This document shows, piece by piece, positions 36,977-46,738 of a stretch of 64,000 nucleotides of DNA. The stretch's first letter is position 1. Every line of letters starts with the position of its first letter. The notes under the pieces were generated by a model. That model had not been told where the DNA came from and did no database searches. It was given only the letters and a program-made list of their open reading frames with translations. Where the stretch lies: NCBI RefSeq assembly GCF_030284385.1, contig NZ_CP127221.1:1178001-1242000 (forward strand), in the 5' to 3' direction. This stretch comes from Altererythrobacter rubellus. GTDB lineage: Bacteria > Pseudomonadota > Alphaproteobacteria > Sphingomonadales > Sphingomonadaceae. Position numbers and translations under genes: made by a program.

Positions 36977-38527
36977 TTACAGGCAAGCCTCAAGATACGC
37001 CTGATCAAAGCCGTACTGACGCGCCTTTTCCAGCGTGTAAGGGCGTAAGCCGCTTGAGCGGAACTCGCCAAGGATCTTGCCGTCGTCGCTCTCTTCCAGA
37101 TACTCGAACTTGAACAGTTCCTGGGTCACGATCACGTCGCCTTCCATCCCTATAACTTCGGTGATGTTGGTCGTGCGGCGTGAACCGTCGCGCAGACGTT
37201 TCACCTGAACAATCAGGTCAACCGATTCCGCGATCTGGCGCGAGATAGCTTCCTTCGGGATCTTGATGTCGCCCATCAGGATCATGTTTTCCATACGGCC
37301 CAGGCACTCGCGCGGACTGTTGGCGTGGAGCGTACACATGGAGCCGTCGTGGCCGGTGTTCATGGCGGCGAGAAGGTCGAAACATTCCGCGCCACGAATC
37401 TCACCCAGAATGATACGGTCCGGGCGCATACGGAGGGCGTTCTTCACCAGGTCGCCGATGGTGATCGCGCCTTGGCCTTCGAGGTTGGGTGGACGGGTTT
37501 CCAACGGAAGCCAGTGGGGCTGCTGCAAGCGAAGCTCCGCCGCGTCCTCAATGGTCAGAACACGCTCGCCCGGGTCGATCATTTTCGACAAGGCGTTGAG
37601 CATGGTTGTTTTACCCGAACCCGTACCACCTGAGATGACAATATTCATCCGGCTAGCTCCAGCGATCTTCAGCGCGGTACACATCTTATCGCTCATCGAG
37701 CCGAATTCCTTGAGCATGTCCAAGGTGATCGGCTTCTCGGAAAACTTACGTATCGAGATGGCTGTGCCTTTGAGCGACAGTGGCGGCACAATCACGTTGA
37801 CACGCGAGCCGTCTTTCAAGCGGGCATCGGCGAGTGGGGTGGTCTGGTCAACGCGGCGACCAACCTGGTTCACGATACGCTGCGCGATCTGGAACAGGTG
37901 GCTTTCATCGCGGAACTGGATAGGGGCCAGCTTCAGCTTACCGTTTTTCTCGATGTAGGTCTGCTGCGGGCCATTGACCATGATGTCCGAAACATCGGGG
38001 TCGTTGAGCAATTCTTCGAGCGGGCCAAAGCCCAGCAATTCGTCAATCAGTACTTTCTCAAGTGCGAATTGCTCGCGGCGGTTCAGAGTGACCTTAAGCT
38101 CTGCGAGCAATTCCATGATGATCGGGCGAAATTCTTCCGACAGTTCATCCTTGGTCAGCGTGGCCGCGGCTTCGGGGTCGACACGTTCAAGCAAACGTGG
38201 CAGCACTTGCTCTTTGATCTTGTGAATGCTGGCTTCGAAGCCACCGACTTCCGAATCAGTCGCATGTGTTGCATTCATGCGCTCAGACAGGCGCGCCATC
38301 GCGTCGTAATTGGGATTGCCAGATGATGGCGCTGGTTTAGGCGCGGCGGGCGCCGGCTCAGCCGAGCCACCACCGTTCGGAAGCGGCGGGAACTGATTGC
38401 CTCCCCTTTCTTCGGACCCTTCGGCATCAGCTTTCTCGCCCGACTTCATTGGTCGTGCAACGCCAAAAGATGGACGTGCCCCGGGCTTCATTCCCCCAGG
38501 TCCGGTCTTTTTGCCGAATGCGCTCAT
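36977..38527 (-). CDS. cpaF: CpaF-family secretion ATPase (Flp/Tad pilus type)
   Basis: A 516-residue hexameric ATPase that powers assembly of Tad/Flp pili. It has a proline/glycine-rich unordered N-terminus (about residues 1-70), a helical N-terminal domain, and the ATPase core with Walker A SGGTGSGKTTM (about 297-307) and Asp box TIEDAAELRL. The Walker B region ILGEIRGAECFDLLAAMNTGHDG is intact. The start 38527 (MSAFGKK) is the family start. No other tad genes lie next to it here, so it is probably separated from the pilus cluster. Confidence 0.93.
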   Translation of the reverse strand: MSAFGKKTGPGGMKPGARPSFGVARPMKSGEKADAEGSEERGGNQFPPLPNGGGSAEPAPAAPKPAPSSGNPNYDAMARLSERMNATHATDSEVGGFEASIHKIKEQVLPRLLERVDPEAAATLTKDELSEEFRPIIMELLAELKVTLNRREQFALEKVLIDELLGFGPLEELLNDPDVSDIMVNGPQQTYIEKNGKLKLAPIQFRDESHLFQIAQRIVNQVGRRVDQTTPLADARLKDGSRVNVIVPPLSLKGTAISIRKFSEKPITLDMLKEFGSMSDKMCTALKIAGASRMNIVISGGTGSGKTTMLNALSKMIDPGERVLTIEDAAELRLQQPHWLPLETRPPNLEGQGAITIGDLVKNALRMRPDRIILGEIRGAECFDLLAAMNTGHDGSMCTLHANSPRECLGRMENMILMGDIKIPKEAISRQIAESVDLIVQVKRLRDGSRRTTNITEVIGMEGDVIVTQELFKFEYLEESDDGKILGEFRSSGLRPYTLEKARQYGFDQAYLEACL

Positions 38528-38692
38528 TCCTTGGCCCCCAAGCGGCTGATTCAATTCCAATTCGGCATGTCCACAATTCGCGAACAGTGCCTCTCGATGA
38601 ATGGTGAATAAATGGGAAACCTTATTATTTTCCTAAGATTGCCGCCTATGGCAGCGTGGCTTTGAGCGAGGCTTGCCCAAGACGAAATCGGC

Positions 38693-39649
38693 TTGCCCAG
38701 GCATGAATTATGTCTATCAACCACGACTGGCCTGAACACACAAACTGATTGGCGAAGATTGCAAGATACGCGTTCCGGGATTCTGCTTGCAGTTATTGGC
38801 TTTGCCACACTTTCGGTGGGTGATGCGGTGCTAAAAAGCATGGCAGGCGATTGGCCAGTGACAGCCGTCGCAGCCCTGCGCTTCACAATCGGTGCCATTG
38901 CGCTCAGTGCATTGCTTGGGCTGAGCGAAGGCAAAGCCGGCTTTCGTCCGAACAAGCCTTGGCTGCAAGTCGCACGTGGCCTCTGTCTCGCGGGCGCATC
39001 TTTGGCATTTTTCTCCGCGATCTTCGTAATGCCCCTGGCGGAAACAATGGCGATCACCTTCCTCTCGCCCGTGCTGACAGCAGTGTTGAGCGGGCCTTTG
39101 TTGGGCGAAAAAGTGAACAGAGCGGTTTGGGCGGCATGCATTGCCGCATTGGTCGGTGTGACGTTTATTCTCAGACCCAATCTGGCTGAGATTGGTTGGC
39201 TTGCAATCCTGCCGTTGATTTCCGCTGTGTTTTTCTCATTGATGATTATTGCAAACCGGGCATCTGCGGGCACGGGCAGCGCTTTGGCGATGCAGGCCTA
39301 TATGGCTGTTATCGCTGCCCCAATCCTGATCATGGCGACCATCGCTGGCGAGTATTCTGCGATTGATGAACTGTCGATCTCGTGGCCCCAGTTCGATGTC
39401 GTGTTGCGTTGTGCCTTCGTGGCTCTGACTGCAACGACGGCGCATTGGCTCGTCTATCTCGGGACTATGCGCGCCGGCGCATCCCAGGTGGCGCCGGCAT
39501 CCTACATTCAGATGTTGGTTGCGACTATTCTTGGCTGGTGGTTTTTTGGCGATGTGCCTGATGTAATCACTTTGATCGGTGCATGTATAATCATTGGCGC
39601 TGGCATTTTTCTTTGGCATCAAAGCACTGGCGACAAGGAGATGGCTTGA
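38693..39649 (+). CDS. DMT-superfamily (EamA) transporter
   Basis: About 318 residues with ten hydrophobic segments, two EamA repeats (GILLAVIGFATLSVGDAVLK and the second half from IGWLAILPLISAVFF). The PLAETMAITFLSPVLTA motif at about residues 119-135 is a usual EamA signature. The start is not clear: the frame opens with TTG at 38693 and no ATG lies in frame before the first helix, while ATG 38710 is out of frame. The substrate is unknown. It is the second DMT gene within 3 kb. Confidence 0.85.
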   Translation: MPRHELCLSTTTGLNTQTDWRRLQDTRSGILLAVIGFATLSVGDAVLKSMAGDWPVTAVAALRFTIGAIALSALLGLSEGKAGFRPNKPWLQVARGLCLAGASLAFFSAIFVMPLAETMAITFLSPVLTAVLSGPLLGEKVNRAVWAACIAALVGVTFILRPNLAEIGWLAILPLISAVFFSLMIIANRASAGTGSALAMQAYMAVIAAPILIMATIAGEYSAIDELSISWPQFDVVLRCAFVALTATTAHWLVYLGTMRAGASQVAPASYIQMLVATILGWWFFGDVPDVITLIGACIIIGAGIFLWHQSTGDKEMA

Positions 39650-39740
39650 AGCAGGGGCCAATACAAGTAAGGGCAATCTCTAGTTAAGGGCGCGGTCGCT
39701 AGCGCCGCCATATCCGAAACAGCAATTCAGGGTCAGAACA

Positions 39741-41564
39741 ATGTGCGGTATTATTGGAATAGTCGGATCGGATCCGGTCGCTGATCGACTGGTCGAAGGT
39801 CTGCGCCGAATGGAATATCGTGGTTATGACAGCGCGGGCCTGTGCACAATCAGTGATGGTGAGCTGGTGCGCCGCCGGGCATCGGGTAAACTTGCCAATC
39901 TGGTCGAGGTACTAGGCGCAGAACCGGCCGCCGGATCCGTCGGGATCGCCCACACGCGTTGGGCAACGCATGGTGCCCCGACGACAAGTAACGCCCACCC
40001 GCACATGACCGATGAACTGGCATTGGTTCACAATGGCATTATAGAGAATTACAAGTCTCTGCGGGATGAGCTGAAAGGTGAAAATCGCACATACAAGAGC
40101 GAAACGGATACGGAGATAGTCGCCCATCTCATTTCGGTGCGGATAGAAAACGGGCTCACACCTCAGGAGGCTGTAGCAGAGGTTTTGCCAAAGCTTCGGG
40201 GTGCTTTTTCGCTTGCAATTACGTTTCGCCGATTCCCTGATATTCTGATCGGCGCGCGATTGGGTTCACCGCTTGTTGTCGGGTACGGCGATGGTGAAAT
40301 GTACCTTGGTTCTGATGCGCTGGCGCTGGCCCATCTGACTCAGCAGATTTCATACCTGGAGGAAGGTGACTGGGCAGTCATTTCGCAAGAGGGTGCAGAA
40401 ATCTTCGATGCAGAAAACAATCCCGTTGAGCGCGAAACGCGCCATTCGGGTGCATCCGCTGCTGCGGTCGAGAAGGGCAATTTTCACCATTTCATGCAGA
40501 AAGAGATTTTCGAACAACCAACAGCCGTCGCGCAAACACTCACATCCTATTTGCGCCGATCAGACAATTCAGTCGCTTTGCCGCAGTTCGATTTCGATCT
40601 TTCAGCCATCAAGCGGCTGACCATAGTTGCCTGCGGCACCTCCTATTACGCGGGTTTGGTGGCCAAATACTGGTTTGAGCATTTTGCGAAGCTCCCGGTC
40701 GACGTGGATGTTGCGAGTGAGTTCCGCTATCGCGATCCGGTGCTGGAGGATGGCGGATTGGCACTCTTCATCTCTCAAAGCGGCGAAACGGCAGACACGC
40801 TTGCGGCGCTGCGCCATTGCAAGCAGGCAAGGCAAACCATCGGCGTTGTTGTTAATGTGCCGACCAGCACGATGGCGCGTGAAGCGGACCTGCTGCTTCC
40901 GACGCATGCGGGTCCAGAAATCGGTGTGGCCTCTACTAAGGCATTCACGTGCCAATTGGCGGTGCTTGCAGCGCTTGCGGCGCATATGGCGGTGACCAAA
41001 GGTCGGATGAGCCGAGAGGAAGAGAAGGAGGTGGTTCAGCACCTGCTCGAAGTACCGGCTTCGCTCAATGCAGCCCTTGATCACGACGAGGATATTGCTG
41101 CGATGGCGCACCTAATTGCACCAGCGCGCGATGTGCTCTATCTCGGCCGTGGTCAGGACTTCCCCCTCGCAATGGAGGGGGCGCTCAAGCTGAAAGAAAT
41201 CAGCTATATCCATGCCGAGGGCTATGCTTCGGGCGAGATGAAGCACGGCCCGATTGCTCTGATCGATGAAAAGGTGCCGGTCATCGTTATCGCGCCGTCA
41301 GGACCGTTGTTTGAGAAGACAGTCTCCAACATGGAAGAGGTTCGTGCGCGCGGCGGAAAGATCGTGCTGATTTCTGATGCCAAAGGCCTGGCCGAGGCTG
41401 GTGAGGGCTGCATGGCCACCATTGAAATGCCCAGGGTGCACCCGCTAATCGCACCTATGGTCTATGCAATTCCGGTTCAGCTGCTGGCTTATCACGTTGC
41501 CTGTGTGAAGGGTACGGATATCGATCAGCCCCGCAACCTTGCCAAGTCAGTCACTGTTGAATGA
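39741..41564 (+). CDS. glmS: Glutamine-fructose-6-phosphate aminotransferase
   Basis: Makes glucosamine 6-phosphate from fructose 6-phosphate and glutamine for peptidoglycan and lipopolysaccharide. The nucleophile Cys2 in MCGIIGIVG and the RWATHG motif mark the glutaminase domain (about residues 1-240). Two SIS sugar-isomerase domains follow (CGTSYYAG at about residue 298; KTIGVV-like ASTKAFTCQLA near 395). The C-terminus DQPRNLAKSVTVE is canonical. The full length, 607, is standard. The stop overlaps the next start as ATGA. No riboswitch-like structure was recognised upstream. Confidence 0.97.
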   Translation: MCGIIGIVGSDPVADRLVEGLRRMEYRGYDSAGLCTISDGELVRRRASGKLANLVEVLGAEPAAGSVGIAHTRWATHGAPTTSNAHPHMTDELALVHNGIIENYKSLRDELKGENRTYKSETDTEIVAHLISVRIENGLTPQEAVAEVLPKLRGAFSLAITFRRFPDILIGARLGSPLVVGYGDGEMYLGSDALALAHLTQQISYLEEGDWAVISQEGAEIFDAENNPVERETRHSGASAAAVEKGNFHHFMQKEIFEQPTAVAQTLTSYLRRSDNSVALPQFDFDLSAIKRLTIVACGTSYYAGLVAKYWFEHFAKLPVDVDVASEFRYRDPVLEDGGLALFISQSGETADTLAALRHCKQARQTIGVVVNVPTSTMAREADLLLPTHAGPEIGVASTKAFTCQLAVLAALAAHMAVTKGRMSREEEKEVVQHLLEVPASLNAALDHDEDIAAMAHLIAPARDVLYLGRGQDFPLAMEGALKLKEISYIHAEGYASGEMKHGPIALIDEKVPVIVIAPSGPLFEKTVSNMEEVRARGGKIVLISDAKGLAEAGEGCMATIEMPRVHPLIAPMVYAIPVQLLAYHVACVKGTDIDQPRNLAKSVTVE

Positions 41565-41941
41565 GCGAAAAGGTCTCGGTTTCAGGCGGTTGTCATTGTG
41601 GCGCAGTGCGCTTCACGGCTGTTTCAGACCCGAACCCCGAAGTGTGGGATTGCAATTGTTCGATCTGCAGCAAGACTGCCTATGTTCACTTGTTCATCCC
41701 GCACGATGACTTCGTATTAATCGCCGCGCCTGACGCGCAAGCGCGCTATCGTTTCGGGAAGAAAGAGGCAGAACATCTCTTTTGCAGGACTTGCGGTATC
41801 AAATGCTTCTACCAGCCGCGTTCGCACCCGGATGACTGGAGCGTAAACTTGCGTTGTCTCGATGATGCAGAGGTGCTTGCTCCCAAAATCGTGCCTTTTG
41901 ACGGCAAGAATTGGGAAAAGGCGGCCGAGGGTCGAATCTGA
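41561..41941 (+). CDS. GFA-family (CENP-V-like) zinc protein
   Basis: A 126-residue GFA-fold protein. The zinc-binding cysteines appear as GGCHCGAV (residues 9-16), CNCSICS (31-37) and CRTCG (77-81). Members are annotated as glutathione-dependent formaldehyde-activating enzymes, but that role is not established for most. It overlaps glmS as ATGA and is probably translated with it; a functional link is not obvious. Confidence 0.85.
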   Translation: MSEKVSVSGGCHCGAVRFTAVSDPNPEVWDCNCSICSKTAYVHLFIPHDDFVLIAAPDAQARYRFGKKEAEHLFCRTCGIKCFYQPRSHPDDWSVNLRCLDDAEVLAPKIVPFDGKNWEKAAEGRI

Positions 41942-42029
41942 AGCAATTTTGATCGTTTGGCTGACGGGCTATTCGATTATTAGGCCTGCATTTACCGCGA
42001 TATAACCTTTCCGCGTTAACTGCGATGGC

Positions 42030-42398
42030 GTGAGCGAGCACGAATCTGCCTTTGTTGACGAACCAATGCGTTTTTCCACTGCCGCAGTTCTGGGTCTGAA
42101 TGATCCGGCGGACGAGCAGTGGGCACACCTGCGCGGCATGAGGTTCGACAACGGTTTGGCCGACACTAACAAGCGCAGGATCACCAAAGAGGAATTCCGG
42201 TACCAATTGGTTACGCCCGTTGCGTCCGGTCTGCTGTGGTCGGTCGCATTGCTGGTCTTTGCCCCACAGGCGGGTGGCGTGGAAAGCGCCGTGGTCTGGA
42301 CCATCGTGGCAGTTCTGATCACTGCTTCAACCCTGTTCTACACGGCTGCTCCGGTCGGGATATTGGTCTTCGCCCACAAAGGCTGGAGATCGAAGTGA
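42030..42398 (+). CDS. N-terminal membrane remnant of a GGDEF/EAL protein
   Basis: A 122-residue frame from GTG 42030. The first half is soluble (ADEQWAHLRGMRF), then two hydrophobic segments at about residues 61-77 and 86-115. It ends out of frame with the EAL fragment that follows. I read it as the N-terminal membrane part of the same ancestral c-di-GMP protein, with its middle deleted. It could still be expressed as a short membrane protein. Confidence 0.5.
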   Translation: MSEHESAFVDEPMRFSTAAVLGLNDPADEQWAHLRGMRFDNGLADTNKRRITKEEFRYQLVTPVASGLLWSVALLVFAPQAGGVESAVVWTIVAVLITASTLFYTAAPVGILVFAHKGWRSK

Positions 42399-42799
42399 CC
42401 GAAAGCATCTTTGTCCGCGATGCCAGTGTTGCGCGAAATGCGCTTGAGCAAGTCATGGCTCTGGGTTGCAGCGTGGCCTTGGACGACTTTGGGACAGGCT
42501 ATTCTTCGCTGGGTTACATCCGCAAGCTGCGTTTCTCGACCATCAAGATTGACCGAACATTTGTGATCGGCGCTGCACAACAAAGCGCAGAAAGCCTCGC
42601 GATTATCCGTGCGGTTGTGGCGATGGCGCAAAGTCTTGAAATGACCACCACCGCTGAAGGTGTTGAAACCCCCGAGCAAGCGAAGCTTATCCGTGAGCTA
42701 GGTTGCGACAAGATCCAGGGATACTACTTCGGCAGGCCCATGTCCGCCGAAGATGCCGGCAAGATCTTTGCCGTGCGGCACAATCAACAACGCGCCTAA
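42383..42799 (+). pseudogene. C-terminal half of an EAL domain (c-di-GMP phosphodiesterase fragment)
   Basis: The frame from about 42383 encodes the last 139 residues of an EAL domain: EVTES, DDFGTGYSSL, KIDRTFV, AEGVET and QGYYFGRP. The first half, with the EAL triad itself, is absent, so it cannot be an active phosphodiesterase. The open frame upstream of 42383 is in-frame readthrough of the membrane segment and gives non-homologous residues. A GTG at 42395 overlaps the stop of the upstream frame. Confidence 0.78.
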
Positions 42800-43473
42800 G
42801 CGCTGACCAGGCTTCCAATCACGCTTTCAAACAAGCGGCGGCCATTGCTGCTGCCCAGCACGTCTTCAATCGCACGTTCGGGGTGCGGCATCATGCCCAG
42901 AACATTGCCTGATGCATTGAGGATGCCCGCAATGTCACGGCGAGAGCCATTGCACGGTTCGGCGTAGCGAAACGCCACGCGACCTTCGCCCTCGATCCGG
43001 TCCAGCGTATCGTCATCCGCGAAGAAATTACCGTCGTGATGTGCCACCGGAATGCGGACAGTTTCACCAGCTTCATAGGCGCTTGTGAACAGGGTCTGGT
43101 TGTTTTCAACCGTCAAAGGCATCGTTCGGCAGATGAAGTTCTGGCCTGCGTTGCGCATCAATGCGCCGGGCAAGAGACCGGCCTCAGTCAACACCTGGAA
43201 GCCATTGCAGACGCCGAGGACCGGCACGCCTGCTTCGGCAGCTTTCACCACCGCTTTCATGATCGGGCTCCGCGAGGCCATGGCACCAGAGCGCAAATAG
43301 TCGCCGTAGGAAAAACCGCCGGGCAGCGCGATAAAGTCGAGGCCTTGTGGCAGGGCATCGTCTCCATGCCAGACCTGCAAGGGAGCGGTACCCGAGACTT
43401 GCTCGATCGCCACTGCCATGTCCCGATCGCAATTGGACCCCGGGAATGTGATCACAGCTGCGCGGAAAGACAT
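42796..43473 (-). CDS. purQ: Phosphoribosylformylglycinamidine synthase subunit PurQ
   Basis: A 225-residue glutaminase subunit that supplies ammonia for the fourth step of purine synthesis. It is a class I amidotransferase: nucleophile Cys89 in GVCNGFQ, and His/Glu in PHPERAIED near residue 208. [11 protein letters not shown] is the oxyanion region. It belongs to the three-part PurS/PurQ/PurL enzyme; PurL is not in this window. Its start overlaps the PurS stop by one base (TGATG). Confidence 0.95.
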   Translation of the reverse strand: MSFRAAVITFPGSNCDRDMAVAIEQVSGTAPLQVWHGDDALPQGLDFIALPGGFSYGDYLRSGAMASRSPIMKAVVKAAEAGVPVLGVCNGFQVLTEAGLLPGALMRNAGQNFICRTMPLTVENNQTLFTSAYEAGETVRIPVAHHDGNFFADDDTLDRIEGEGRVAFRYAEPCNGSRRDIAGILNASGNVLGMMPHPERAIEDVLGSSNGRRLFESVIGSLVSA

Positions 43474-43721
43474 CAGGCGGGCTCCGTCTGACCGAGCTTT
43501 TCGATCGAGTAATCCTCGATCACCATGTTGGCGAGCAGCTTCTGACACATATCATCGATGGCTGCTTCACTTGTACCATCGGCCAGATCCATTTCGATAA
43601 CACGCCCGATGCGCACGTTTTCAACACCTTCGAAACCGAGCCCTTCAAGAGAATGGTGGACTGCGCGGCCTTGGGGGTCGAGAACTCCGGGCTTCAATCG
43701 AACCAGGACACGGACTTTCAT
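43473..43721 (-). CDS. purS: Phosphoribosylformylglycinamidine synthase subunit PurS
   Basis: An 82-residue partner protein that helps move ammonia between PurQ and PurL. Typical features are [19 protein letters not shown] near the N-terminus, the [15 protein letters not shown] strand and a C-terminal helix. It overlaps PurQ by one base, and its ATG overlaps the stop of the M16 peptidase gene as ATGA. Confidence 0.93.
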   Translation of the reverse strand: MKVRVLVRLKPGVLDPQGRAVHHSLEGLGFEGVENVRIGRVIEMDLADGTSEAAIDDMCQKLLANMVIEDYSIEKLGQTEPA

Positions 43722-46675
43722 GAGCAGCTCCTCTGGTGGGGCATGGCGGCTTTGCGCGTGCCCGCAATATGCGCAGCCCTATAGCGCGATGGGTGCATGT
43801 TGCAATCGTGATGCACGTGGTTGCCCACCGGCAAATGCGAATATTCAGCCTGAACGTTCTTTGGAACAACGATGATCTGCACTGCTTCATCCGGAGAGAG
43901 ATAGGTTTGTGCTGCACCACGAATATCGTCCGGTGTCACTGCGCGGATCATGTCTGGTGCGTTGAAATACCGTTCCAACCGCTCCGCTTCACTCTGTGCA
44001 TTGTCTGCCAGCGACATCCAGCCACCCAGCGTCTTGAGCAAATTGTCATACTGTTCGAGCAGCGGTGCGCGCGCCCTGTCAACCGTGTCTGAAACCACAC
44101 TTTCGCGCAGCCCCGCGATCATTCCCATGATCGCGCTGCTCGCTGCATCAACTTGCTCATAATCAACCGCGACATTGATATCGAATGTGCCGTAATCGCG
44201 CCATGTTCGCGACAGTGAACTGTTCGCGCCAGGTGAATAGGCCTGGCCAAGCTCTTCGCGGAGCACTTCTTGCAAGCGGATTTGGACAACGCGGGCAAGC
44301 AGGCTCAGACGAATGTTTTCTGCATAGTCGGTATCGTCGGTGGTGGGCCAGACAATCCGGATAAGCGCCTGATCTGGCTCGCCAGAATGCGTGATGATGC
44401 GCGTTTCACGATCTGCGGTGAAAGTACGTTCACGAGCTTCTTCGCGGGGCTGGAACTCGGCTTCGCGTTCTGGCAGCGCGCCGAATGTTGCTGCGACAGC
44501 ATCGATCGCTGCTTGCTGATCAAATTCTCCGACCATGGCGATCTCGATCGCCCCATTGGCCAAACGATCACTGATGTCTTCGCGCAACCGATCGAATGAC
44601 AGCGCGTTATAAGCTTCTTCAGACTGAAGCGAGAAACGCGGATCGCCATCAGACAGGATTGCGCCGATATTGTTGCCCAGCGCCTGTCCCGGCGTCGCAT
44701 CCATGCTTGCGAAGAATTGCGCGACACCTCTGCGGAAACGTTCGATCGCTTCCGGGCGATAGCCCGGGTCGGTAATCCCTGCGGTGAGCAGCTGCATCTG
44801 AAGCAAAAGATCGCGCGGGGTCGTGGTTCCGGACATCTGGAAACCCTTGTCGGCGGAAGACAACGCCAGGCGAACGCTGCGGCCCGCCAGAATGCTGACC
44901 AGTTCGTCTTGTGAATGCTTTCCCAGACCTCCGCCTGCCAGCGAACTTACCAATGCCGTGGTCAGCGGTGCGTCCTTGGTATTCAGCAGGTCGCCGCCAT
45001 CGAGCTGCACACGGAACTGAATGCGATCCTCGTTGATATCGGTCTGTTTCAAATTGAGCATTACGCCATTGGCGAAGCGGATCATGCGGATGCCGAGCCG
45101 TTCCTCTGTCTCGTCGGAAACGATGTCACCCGGAGTGCCAAAATACTGATAGGCGAATTCTGCCATTTCAGCGAATTCAGGCGCGGTAATCACTGCCGCT
45201 TCAACCTCTGCCCATGCGGAGGTTAGCCCTTCCGCGCCACCTTCTGGCTCTGTCCGGCCTTGATACCGTATCAACGGGTCAGTCAGCTCAGCCGTATCCG
45301 CCAGCACGGCTGCGAATGCGACCTCCGGCGTAATCTCATCAGCGAAAGCTTCAAAGCGATCCAGTGAGCTTTCCGGTGTGGAGGGGACATTCTCCTCTTG
45401 CACCAGACCAAGTGCGGCAGAGACCAATGCACCATTGCTGCGCGTATTCGCAGAACGAGCGCTGTTCTCAATGCTTGTGCGCAGACGTGCGACTTGCTCG
45501 GCGACCTCGGCTTCGCTGAAACCGTACTGCAACGCCTTGCGCAGCTCTGTTCCGGCAGCAATCATTCCGCTGCGCCATTCGTTATCTGAAGTGGTGACAG
45601 TCAGGCTCGTAGAGCGTGCTTCCTCGAACAGATCGCTCGTGCCAAAACTTGCCGCTCTGAAAGGTGCGTTTTCTGCCCGCGCGAGTGTCGCGAGACGCCG
45701 GTTGATTATGCCGTAACCAACCTCTCGCAGCAGGTTCTGTTGGCGATTTGCGACCGTGTCTTTACGCTCTTCCCAAGGTGCGTAACGCGTGACGGAGACG
45801 GTTTCGTTGAGCGCCTGGTCAACATAGATGTCGGTTTCATTGGTACGGGTGATGTCGACTGGCCCGGTGATTGGATCGGTTCGCTCTGCGCCACCCTGCC
45901 AGTCAGCAAACCAGTGCTTCACGCGGTCTTCGAGCAGTTCCTCTGGGTAATCGCCAACGATCACCAGCACTGCGTTTTTAGGCACATAAGTGCGTTCGTA
46001 AAAGCCGCGCAAATGCTCTGCGTCGGCATTCTCGAGCACCTCCAACGTTCCGATCGGTACGCGCTGGACAAACCGCGCGTCCGGCGCAGCAAATTCAAAC
46101 TCGTCAACAGCTGCCTTGAATGCGAAATTGTTGCGATCACGCCGTTCTGCCAAGATGATGCCGCGCTCGCGATCAACCGCTTCCTGCTCGATCAGCAATT
46201 CACTCGCGGTCTCCCGCATCAACATCAGCGCGGTTTCCAGCAAGTCCTCGTCATTGCGCGGCAGATTGAGCATATAGAGCGTACGATCAAAGCCAGTGCT
46301 GGCATTGGTGTCTGCCCCGAACGCAAGTCCTTCACGTTCGAGCAGAGGGATCATTTCGCCTTCGGGAATCCGTTTTGAACCGTTGAACGCCATGTGTTCC
46401 ACGAAGTGCGCAAGGCCGCGCTCGCTATCAGTTTCATCGAGCGAACCGGAGCCGATATACAGCCGTACCAGCGCAGTGTCTTCGGGCGTAGAGTTTTGCC
46501 GCAGTATGTAGCGCATGCCATTGTCTAGCTCGCCAAACCGGAATGCCGGGTCGACCGGAATGTCGCTGTCCTCGAATGCCCAAGCGGGCTCATCCGGCGC
46601 GCTTTCCTGCGCAAGCAACAGCGTGGGCGATAAGGCGACTGCGACAAAGGTCGCTAACGAGGCAAACAAACGCAT
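43718..46675 (-). CDS. M16 family zinc peptidase (two-domain), exported
   Basis: A 985-residue protein with a signal peptide (residues 1-22). The inverted zinc motif is HFVEH with H90, E93 and H94, followed by a later Glu typical of M16A. Two M16-type halves are present, the second lacking the zinc motif. Related proteins are pitrilysin-like processing peptidases. The last 35 or so residues (after EYSHLPVG) look unlike the family and may be readthrough. The gene sits between purC and purS, and its stop overlaps the purS start. Confidence 0.9.
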   Translation of the reverse strand: MRLFASLATFVAVALSPTLLLAQESAPDEPAWAFEDSDIPVDPAFRFGELDNGMRYILRQNSTPEDTALVRLYIGSGSLDETDSERGLAHFVEHMAFNGSKRIPEGEMIPLLEREGLAFGADTNASTGFDRTLYMLNLPRNDEDLLETALMLMRETASELLIEQEAVDRERGIILAERRDRNNFAFKAAVDEFEFAAPDARFVQRVPIGTLEVLENADAEHLRGFYERTYVPKNAVLVIVGDYPEELLEDRVKHWFADWQGGAERTDPITGPVDITRTNETDIYVDQALNETVSVTRYAPWEERKDTVANRQQNLLREVGYGIINRRLATLARAENAPFRAASFGTSDLFEEARSTSLTVTTSDNEWRSGMIAAGTELRKALQYGFSEAEVAEQVARLRTSIENSARSANTRSNGALVSAALGLVQEENVPSTPESSLDRFEAFADEITPEVAFAAVLADTAELTDPLIRYQGRTEPEGGAEGLTSAWAEVEAAVITAPEFAEMAEFAYQYFGTPGDIVSDETEERLGIRMIRFANGVMLNLKQTDINEDRIQFRVQLDGGDLLNTKDAPLTTALVSSLAGGGLGKHSQDELVSILAGRSVRLALSSADKGFQMSGTTTPRDLLLQMQLLTAGITDPGYRPEAIERFRRGVAQFFASMDATPGQALGNNIGAILSDGDPRFSLQSEEAYNALSFDRLREDISDRLANGAIEIAMVGEFDQQAAIDAVAATFGALPEREAEFQPREEARERTFTADRETRIITHSGEPDQALIRIVWPTTDDTDYAENIRLSLLARVVQIRLQEVLREELGQAYSPGANSSLSRTWRDYGTFDINVAVDYEQVDAASSAIMGMIAGLRESVVSDTVDRARAPLLEQYDNLLKTLGGWMSLADNAQSEAERLERYFNAPDMIRAVTPDDIRGAAQTYLSPDEAVQIIVVPKNVQAEYSHLPVGNHVHHDCNMHPSRYRAAHIAGTRKAAMPHQRSCS

Positions 46676-46738
46676 GATGCATGCTTACCTGCCTCGCACA
46701 GGCTGACAAATTACTGAATCGAATAGGCTGTGGGCGGC

